Source of the DNA: a bacterium
GTDB lineage: Bacteria > Myxococcota_A > UBA9042
Direction of reading: 5' to 3'
DNA length: 42,830 nucleotides
Assembly (NCBI GenBank): GCA_030425545.1
Contig: JAUIAC010000017.1
Location: 1 to 42,830 of the forward strand
In this document: piece by piece, positions 42,146 to 42,830 of the stretch
Numbering within the stretch: position 1 is the first letter of the stretch
How the letters are laid out: the number at the start of each line of letters is the position of its first letter
Program-made: the position numbers and the translations under genes
Notes under the pieces: model-generated
What the model was told of the DNA's origin: nothing
The model's database searches: none
The model's input: the letters and a program-made list of their open reading frames with translations, nothing else

Positions 42146-42477
42146 ATCGCGCTCGACGACACCGTGGTCTCCGCGTCCCCGAGCAGCGGCGTCGCGAAGG
42201 TCTCCATGGTCGCCGCGAGGTCCAGGTCGAGCTGGGTCACGACGTCGCCCGCGTCGTGGGTGCACAAGCGCACGTCGACGCTCGCCCACACGTTGCGCCA
42301 CTCCGGGTGGTGTCCCATGCGCTCCGCCACGAGGGCGACCTGGGTCATCCACCCGAAGGCCGCGACGAAGTCGTCGAAGCGGTAGGCTCGGCGGAGGGCG
42401 TTGTCGTCGTGGGTCCAGTCCGCGTGGGTCGCGAGAAAGGCTTCGAGTTCAGCGGGTGTGCTGGGTGTGTGTGACAT
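42142..42477 (-). CDS. phhB: Pterin-4a-carbinolamine dehydratase
   Basis: A 111-residue PCD/DCoH family enzyme of usual size. The active-site motif is ALVAERMGHHPEWRNVWASV, with the His-His-Pro signature, followed by VRLCTHDAGDVVTQLDLDLA with the second conserved His. It dehydrates 4a-hydroxytetrahydrobiopterin formed by aromatic amino acid hydroxylases and so recycles the cofactor; in bacteria some members act instead in pterin or molybdenum cofactor metabolism. No hydroxylase gene is present. It overlaps the transporter gene by 4 bases, which suggests joint expression but no obvious shared pathway. Confidence 0.94.
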   Translation of the reverse strand: MSHTPSTPAELEAFLATHADWTHDDNALRRAYRFDDFVAAFGWMTQVALVAERMGHHPEWRNVWASVDVRLCTHDAGDVVTQLDLDLAATMETFATPLLGDAETTVSSSAM

Positions 42478-42503
42478 GAGAGCTCAGGGTGTGGAGGCGC
42501 AGG

Positions 42504-42830
42504 CTACTTGCGCGTCGGCTCGGGAGGCGGCTCGGGCCCACGCAGCTCGGTCACATAGGAGCGGCGCTCCACGGCCACGCCGTCGCGATAGTCCCGCTCC
42601 TCGATGATGTGCTTGCCCGAGGGGCCAAAACGCCGCTCCACGCCGTCGCGGGCGCCGGTCTTGTAGGGCACCTCGGCCCAGCGACGACCCTCGGGGGTGT
42701 AGATCACGGCGCGTCCGTCGCGCTGTCCGCGGCGCACGGGCACCACCATGCGGGTGCGCCCGTTGGCGTGGTAGTGGACCTCGACGCCGTGACGCTCGCC
42801 CTTGGCGTAGCTCAGGCGGGCGACCTTGCG
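42504..42830 (-). CDS. MORN-type repeat protein, 3' end only (cut by the window edge)
   Basis: The frame is open to the right edge, so only the last 108 codons are seen. Repeated units of the form GERHGVEVHYHANGRTR, GQRDGRAVIYTPEGRRW and GARDGVERRFGPSGKHI match the MORN_2/YwqK-type repeat (G-x-x-x-G-x-x-x-x-Y/F-x-x-x-G). A variant unit (YRDGVAVERRSYV) and a Pro/Glu-rich tail (GPEPPPEPTRK) end the protein. These repeats often occur in surface or toxin-associated proteins, and the role here is unknown. It lies 27 bases upstream of the dehydratase gene on the same strand and may lead that operon. Confidence 0.75.
   Translation of the reverse strand, partial: RKVARLSYAKGERHGVEVHYHANGRTRMVVPVRRGQRDGRAVIYTPEGRRWAEVPYKTGARDGVERRFGPSGKHIIEERDYRDGVAVERRSYVTELRGPEPPPEPTRK

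Overview
The window looks like chromosomal DNA of a high-GC Gram-negative bacterium, most likely a myxobacterium-like member of the Myxococcota. This is inferred, not proven. The evidence is the strong G/C bias at third codon positions, several large surface lipoproteins with Asp/Ala/Thr/Gly-rich linkers after the lipobox, Kazal-like and other Cys-rich repeats, a eukaryote-type Ser/Thr kinase, a class III cyclase, and an sce7726-type gene (family named from Sorangium).

Region 1 (1-9.5 kb) is mostly ordinary metabolism and housekeeping: a secreted basic protein, a CbiX-type chelatase, SfsA, pseudouridine-5'-phosphate glycosidase (PsuG), a MobA-FdhD fusion, a SMUG1-type uracil-DNA glycosylase, an NTF2/SnoaL-like protein, a lipoprotein, a CheY-like receiver, and a secreted caspase-like peptidase with a visible His/Cys pair.

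Region 2 (about 9.5-16.5 kb) is an accessory island. Its left half is insertion-sequence material: an intact-looking IS256-family transposase, two tiny ORFs, and an IS4-type transposase whose 3' part is lost. Its right half is less G/C-biased and holds a tight three-gene operon (ImmA/IrrE-like metalloprotease, PIN-like nuclease, beta-family protein). This converges on and overlaps an sce7726-family protein with a PD-(D/E)XK-like active site, followed by an S24-like peptidase domain and an IS630-type transposase remnant. I regard this cassette as a candidate antiphage or toxin-type system and as the best lead in the window.

Region 3 (16.5-31.1 kb) encodes the cell envelope: a four-domain Kazal lipoprotein, a small membrane protein, a large MscS-type channel, a propeller-like lipoprotein, a 1914-residue lipoprotein (eight Cys-rich repeats, lamin-tail-like domain, PKD/Ig domains, duplicated beta-helix module), and a 1022-residue Cys-rich repeat lipoprotein.

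Region 4 (31.4-42.8 kb) is signalling and envelope physiology: a membrane class III cyclase, a 1575-residue protein joining a CsgG/FlgO-like domain to two formylglycine-enzyme-like domains without the usual cysteines, a Ser/Thr kinase with a C-terminal TPR-like region, a second CsgG/FlgO-like protein clearly related to the first, an AmpG-like transporter overlapping a pterin-4a-carbinolamine dehydratase gene, and the 3' end of a MORN-type repeat gene. No tRNA, rRNA or CRISPR array was recognised.
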